The notes under the pieces: model-generated
Database searches by the model: none
What the model saw: the letters and a program-made list of their open reading frames with translations, nothing else
Told to the model about the DNA's origin: nothing
Position numbers and translations under genes: made by a program
Shown: positions 60,772 through 64,000 of the stretch, piece by piece
Layout: the number at the start of each line of letters is the position of its first letter
Numbering within the stretch: the first letter of the stretch is position 1
Origin: Streptomyces xylophagus
GTDB taxonomy: Bacteria; Actinomycetota; Actinomycetes; Streptomycetales; Streptomycetaceae
Assembly: GCF_000716435.1 (NCBI RefSeq)
Contig: NZ_JNWO01000029.1
Coordinates: forward strand, 32,880 to 96,879
Length of the DNA stretch: 64,000 nucleotides
Reading direction: 5' to 3'

Positions 60772-60802
60772 AAGACCCCGGTCCACTGGACCGGGGTCTT
60801 TT
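60772..60802. terminator. Terminator after tRNA-Gly copy 2
   Basis: AAGACCCCGGTCCA / TGGACCGGGGTCTT with T-run; lies between convergent tRNA-Gly and purC and may serve both. Confidence 0.85.
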
Positions 60803-60809
60803 CGTGCGA

Positions 60810-61709
60810 CTAACTCCAGCTCAGGCCCGTCAGACGCTCGTACGCCTCGATGTACTTCGCGCGGGTCGCGTCCACGACCTGCTGCGGCAGCGGCGGCGGG
60901 GGCTGCTCGCTCTTGCGGTCCCAGCCCGACTCCGGGCCGGTCAGCCAGTCGCGCACGAACTGCTTGTCGTACGACGGCTGCGCGCGGCCCGGCTCCCAGG
61001 TCTCGGCCGGCCAGAAGCGGGACGAGTCCGGGGTGAGGACCTCGTCGGCCGCGATCAGCGTCTCGCCGTCGAAGCCGAACTCGAACTTGGTGTCCGCGAG
61101 GATGATGCCCCGGTCACGGGCGATGTCCCGGGCCCGGCCGTAGACGGCGAGGGTCGCCTGGCGCAGCTGCGCGGCGGTGTCGGCGCCGACCTGACGCGCG
61201 ACCTCCTCGTACGACACGTTCTCGTCGTGCTCCCCTACGGCCGCCTTGGTGGCCGGGGTGAAGATCGGCGCGGGGAGTTCGCTGCCGTCGACCAGGCCCT
61301 CGGGGAGGGCGAGGCCGCAGACCGTGCGGGACTCGTTGTACTCGAGCAGACCGGAGCCGGTGAGGTAGCCGCGGGCCACGCACTCCACCGGGACCATCTG
61401 GAGCGACTTGCAGATGAGGGTGCGGCCCGCCCAGTCGGCGGGGGCGCCGGGCGGGAGTTCGGTGCCGAGGACGTGGTTGGGGATCAGGTCGGCGAGCTGG
61501 TCGAACCACCAGAGCGAGAGCTGGGTGAGGACGCGGCCCTTGTCGGGGATCTCCGTGGGGAGCACCCAGTCGTACGCGGACATGCGGTCGCTGGCGACCA
61601 TCACGAGGTCGCCCGCCTCGTTCTGATACAGCTCGCGCACCTTGCCGGTGTGGAGGTGCGTCAGGCCCGGAACCTGGAGCGGCTCGGGCTTTTCTACGAA
61701 TCCGGACAC
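60810..61709 (-). CDS. purC: SAICAR synthetase
   Basis: 299 residues from the GTG at 61709 with GGAGGA six bases upstream; the longer frame is not protein-like. Motifs: HTGKVRELYQ near residue 22, MVASDRMSAYDWVLPTEIPDKGRVLTQLSLWWF, CVARGYLTGSG and FEFGFDGETLIAADEVLTPDSSRFW. It joins CAIR with aspartate using ATP. Separated from the other pur genes here by the tRNA/ABC segment. Confidence 0.96.
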   Translation of the reverse strand: MSGFVEKPEPLQVPGLTHLHTGKVRELYQNEAGDLVMVASDRMSAYDWVLPTEIPDKGRVLTQLSLWWFDQLADLIPNHVLGTELPPGAPADWAGRTLICKSLQMVPVECVARGYLTGSGLLEYNESRTVCGLALPEGLVDGSELPAPIFTPATKAAVGEHDENVSYEEVARQVGADTAAQLRQATLAVYGRARDIARDRGIILADTKFEFGFDGETLIAADEVLTPDSSRFWPAETWEPGRAQPSYDKQFVRDWLTGPESGWDRKSEQPPPPLPQQVVDATRAKYIEAYERLTGLSWS

Positions 61710-61791
61710 GGGTTCCTCCAGTGGGTCTCTCCAACTGGCTCGATTGTCCCGTATGCGCGGCCGCCTCCGGACGGGGGGCTGGCTGAGCAGG

Positions 61792-63303
61792 TCAGTCGTG
61801 CTTGCAGATGCGGTCCAGGAGGTTGGCCGTGGCGCGCTGGACACGGGCGTCCACGTGGCCGGGGCGGTCCAGGGCCGGTGACCAGGCGAAGGTGCCGGAG
61901 GCGAAGACGAGGGAGCCGGACGGCGCCCGGTACAGGGAGGTCTCCTGGTGTCGGAGGGCGCCCTCGCTGTCCGCGTACGGGGAGTGGGCGAGCAGGATGC
62001 GCTCCTCGTGCTCGGGGAGCTGGGTGCGCGGGAAGTACCGGTCGGCCTCGCCCGCGACCAGGCCCTCGATGCCGTCGCCCTCGCCAGCGCCGGTCGCCTC
62101 CCACAGCCAGTGGTCGGCGTTGCGGACGATTAAAGGGTGCGGCTCGGGCACGCGGCCCGCGTACTGGATGCCGACCAACTGCTGCTCGGGGCGGTCGACT
62201 TCGCGCCACAGCGCCGAGCGGCCCGGGCCCCGGCGCTTGCGGCAGGTGAGCAGGCGGTCCGGGACGCCGGACGGGGAGGGCCCCAACTCCACTTGCCAGT
62301 ACATGGTGTTGGCGGAGAGGAAGACGAGGGAGGTGCCGTGCTCGCGGGCGCCTTCGACGGTACGGCGCATGTGCGTCGACCAGTACTCGTCGTGGCCCGG
62401 GAAGACCAACCCCCGGTAACGGGTGGGGTCTACGCGGCCCGAGTGCAGGTCGCGGGCGTCGGCGTAGGCGAGGTCGTAGCCGTAGCGCTCGGCCCAGCGG
62501 ATGAAGTCGTAGGCGTGGCCCACGTGGAGGGGCAGGCCCGCGCCCGCGTACGGGCGGTCGAAGGAGACCGTGGTCGCGGCCTCGGACTCGCCGAGCAGCC
62601 GGCCGTCGGCATCCCAGGCGTGGTAGAGGCTCGCGCCGGTGTGACCGTCCTCCGGGTAGAGGTTGTAGGCCTGCCAGGTGATGTCGGGCAGGAGGAGGAG
62701 CAGGTCGGCGGGGTGGTTGTCGCGGACCGTGAAGGGGATGTGGGAGCGGTAGCCGTCGGCCGTGGTGAGGACGGCGACGTAGGCGCCGATGCTCCAGTAG
62801 GTCGGGATCTGCAACCGCCAGGACAGCCACCAGTGGTGGCAGGACACCGTGCGGTCGGCGGTGAGCGGTGGGGGCTGGACGATGCCCGAGAGGCGGGGGC
62901 TGGTGGTGATCTTGGCGGCGCCGTCACCGCCGTAGTGGCCGATGCGGTAGATGTCTACGCCGAACTCCTGGGGCGGGTCGACCGTGACGTGGAAGTCGAG
63001 TGCCTCGCCGGGGGCGACCGCACTGGCCGAGGTGAAGCCCTTGATCTGGCGGCGGACGTCGTCGGCGGAGCGGGGGCCGCCGCCCCCGGACGCGCGCGGG
63101 GCGGGGAGCTTGGGGGCGTTTCTGCCGGAGCTGCGGGGGGTGTGCGCCGGGGTCGGGTCGACGTACCAGGGGACGACGTGGCCGGTGTCGTCGAAGTAGG
63201 TCTCGCTGCCCCGGAGCCAGGGGACGGGGCCCTGTCCGAAGGGGTCCGTGACGGCGTGCGCCAGCGCTCCCGACTCCCAGCGGCGGATCTGCTCCGACCC
63301 CAT
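61792..63303 (-). CDS. N,N-dimethylformamidase beta-subunit-like protein
   Basis: 503 residues. The C-terminal two-thirds match the DMFase large-subunit-like domain: VDIYRIGHYGGDGA, TYWSIGAYVAVLTTADGYRSHIPFTVRD, LPDITWQAYNLYPEDGHTGASLYHAW, and VFPGHDEYWS. Many actinobacteria carry such proteins without the small subunit; the hydrolysed amide is unknown. No signal peptide is seen although relatives are often exported. 82 bases upstream of purC. Confidence 0.82.
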   Translation of the reverse strand: MGSEQIRRWESGALAHAVTDPFGQGPVPWLRGSETYFDDTGHVVPWYVDPTPAHTPRSSGRNAPKLPAPRASGGGGPRSADDVRRQIKGFTSASAVAPGEALDFHVTVDPPQEFGVDIYRIGHYGGDGAAKITTSPRLSGIVQPPPLTADRTVSCHHWWLSWRLQIPTYWSIGAYVAVLTTADGYRSHIPFTVRDNHPADLLLLLPDITWQAYNLYPEDGHTGASLYHAWDADGRLLGESEAATTVSFDRPYAGAGLPLHVGHAYDFIRWAERYGYDLAYADARDLHSGRVDPTRYRGLVFPGHDEYWSTHMRRTVEGAREHGTSLVFLSANTMYWQVELGPSPSGVPDRLLTCRKRRGPGRSALWREVDRPEQQLVGIQYAGRVPEPHPLIVRNADHWLWEATGAGEGDGIEGLVAGEADRYFPRTQLPEHEERILLAHSPYADSEGALRHQETSLYRAPSGSLVFASGTFAWSPALDRPGHVDARVQRATANLLDRICKHD

Positions 63304-63502
63304 GGTCGTCCCCTCCCTCGTGCCCCCGCGGTGATCCTTCGTTCAGCTGTCGTATGCCGTAAGCCTTTGCCAGATACAGGGCGGCGTACGGGATCGGCCC
63401 CAGCACATCACATTAAGCACGCACTCTGTCACTGGTCGTTGCTAATTGACCGAAAGTGGAAGCACAGGTTCCGTCAGGATCTCGGGGTCGGGTGACTCGG
63501 AT

Positions 63503-64000
63503 TCAGACGAGCCGGACCGGCTTCTCGGGGCGTATGCCCAGGTCGATCAGCCACGCCCGCAACGGAGCCGGGTCGCCGTCCTCTACGAGGCTGAGCACCC
63601 TCGGGGTGAGATCGGCCGCCCTCTCGCCGTTGACGAGCAGCGTCGGACCGTCCAGCCAGTCGAGCCCCGGGGTCGCGCCGGCCGTGTCCATCGCGGCGCA
63701 GCACACCATCGCCGTGACGTGATCGGCGAGCAACTCCCGTCCGGTGCGGGGTGGTTGGAGCGGGAAGAGGGGCAGCGAGCCGTCGTCCCAGAGCGCGGTG
63801 TCGGGGCCCTGCCCCGGCGGGGCCGAGCTGATCGGCGGGGTGGCCACTTCCTCGCGCGCCAACTCGGCGGTGAGGCCTGCGGCGAGGGCCGCGCTGTGGG
63901 GGGAGCCGCTTTCGCCGAGTTCTTCGTCGTCGTCCGCGGCCATCGCCTTGTAGGGCTCCGGGGAGGGGGTGGAGTTGTGAGGGGTGGGGCTGGGCGGGGC
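63503..64000 (-). CDS. Protein of unknown function (5' end outside window)
   Basis: The frame is open from 64000 and ends at the stop at 63503-63505, giving at least 166 residues. The first 20 residues are Pro/Ser-rich, followed by KAMAADDDEELGESGSP and a helical region with HVTAMVCCAAMDTAG. The internal ATG at 63941-63943 has no clear ribosome-binding site, so the gene probably continues beyond the window. No family recognised; TLLVNGERAADLTPRVL near the end may bind a ligand. Confidence concerns the frame, not a role. Confidence 0.6.
   Translation of the reverse strand, partial: APPSPTPHNSTPSPEPYKAMAADDDEELGESGSPHSAALAAGLTAELAREEVATPPISSAPPGQGPDTALWDDGSLPLFPLQPPRTGRELLADHVTAMVCCAAMDTAGATPGLDWLDGPTLLVNGERAADLTPRVLSLVEDGDPAPLRAWLIDLGIRPEKPVRLV

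Overview
This is a chromosomal window of a Streptomyces-type actinomycete. The evidence is very high GC with GC-rich third codon positions, many GTG and some TTG starts, the developmental regulator bldC, the nucleoid protein Lsr2, a DUF3073 protein, valine dehydrogenase, and the bldC - vdh - purM/purF - purL/Q/S - lsr2 - purC gene order known from Streptomyces chromosomes. The identification rests on reading the sequence; no database search was run.

The left third (1 to about 24 kb) is accessory. It opens with the end of a secreted-type carboxylesterase and a TetR gene that has lost its DNA-binding half. Next comes a tightly coupled beta-propeller / Nudix / leucine-rich-repeat operon. An arsenic cluster follows (arsC, aquaporin, arsR and a divergent arsM), with no ArsB or Acr3 pump visible. 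A TetR regulator, an alpha/beta hydrolase, two SDR oxidoreductases, a VOC protein and a DUF427 protein appear to share AGACCGGTCT-like operators. A Ppx/GppA phosphatase is followed by the stump of a cation antiporter and an AAC(3)-family acetyltransferase. A TetR / epoxide-hydrolase-like pair and a LysR / cupin / MFS group come next. The stretch ends in a decayed mobile region (integrase C-terminus, CU044_5270-like remnant, two secreted I36-type proteins, integration debris) that abuts the 3' end of a tRNA-Lys gene.

The middle (24 to 37 kb) holds an amino-acid permease, a large secreted FG-GAP protein, a DEAD-box RNA helicase with an RGG-repeat tail, a lipoprotein, an XRE regulator divergent from an LLM flavin oxidoreductase, a small zincin, a membrane metallophosphoesterase and a tRNA-Glu/Asp/Phe cluster preceded by a structured leader.

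The right part (37 to 64 kb) is core chromosome: HrpA helicase, a second tRNA-Asp plus a decayed third copy, a DUF6274-like small protein, bldC, valine dehydrogenase, DUF3073, purF-purM, purS-purQ-purL and purC (five of the IMP pathway steps), and lsr2. Two tRNA-Gly(GCC) copies flank an ABC exporter and two-component system, and an atypical tRNA-Gly(UCC) lies just upstream. The window closes with an N,N-dimethylformamidase-like protein and an incomplete gene. The points most worth following are the non-canonical tRNA-Gly, the pump-less arsenic cluster and its link to the tRNA-Lys island, the operator family at 8-11 kb, the structured tRNA-Glu leader, the interspersed repeat that forms the end of a coding region, and a glycine-rich insertion inside a histidine kinase ATPase domain.
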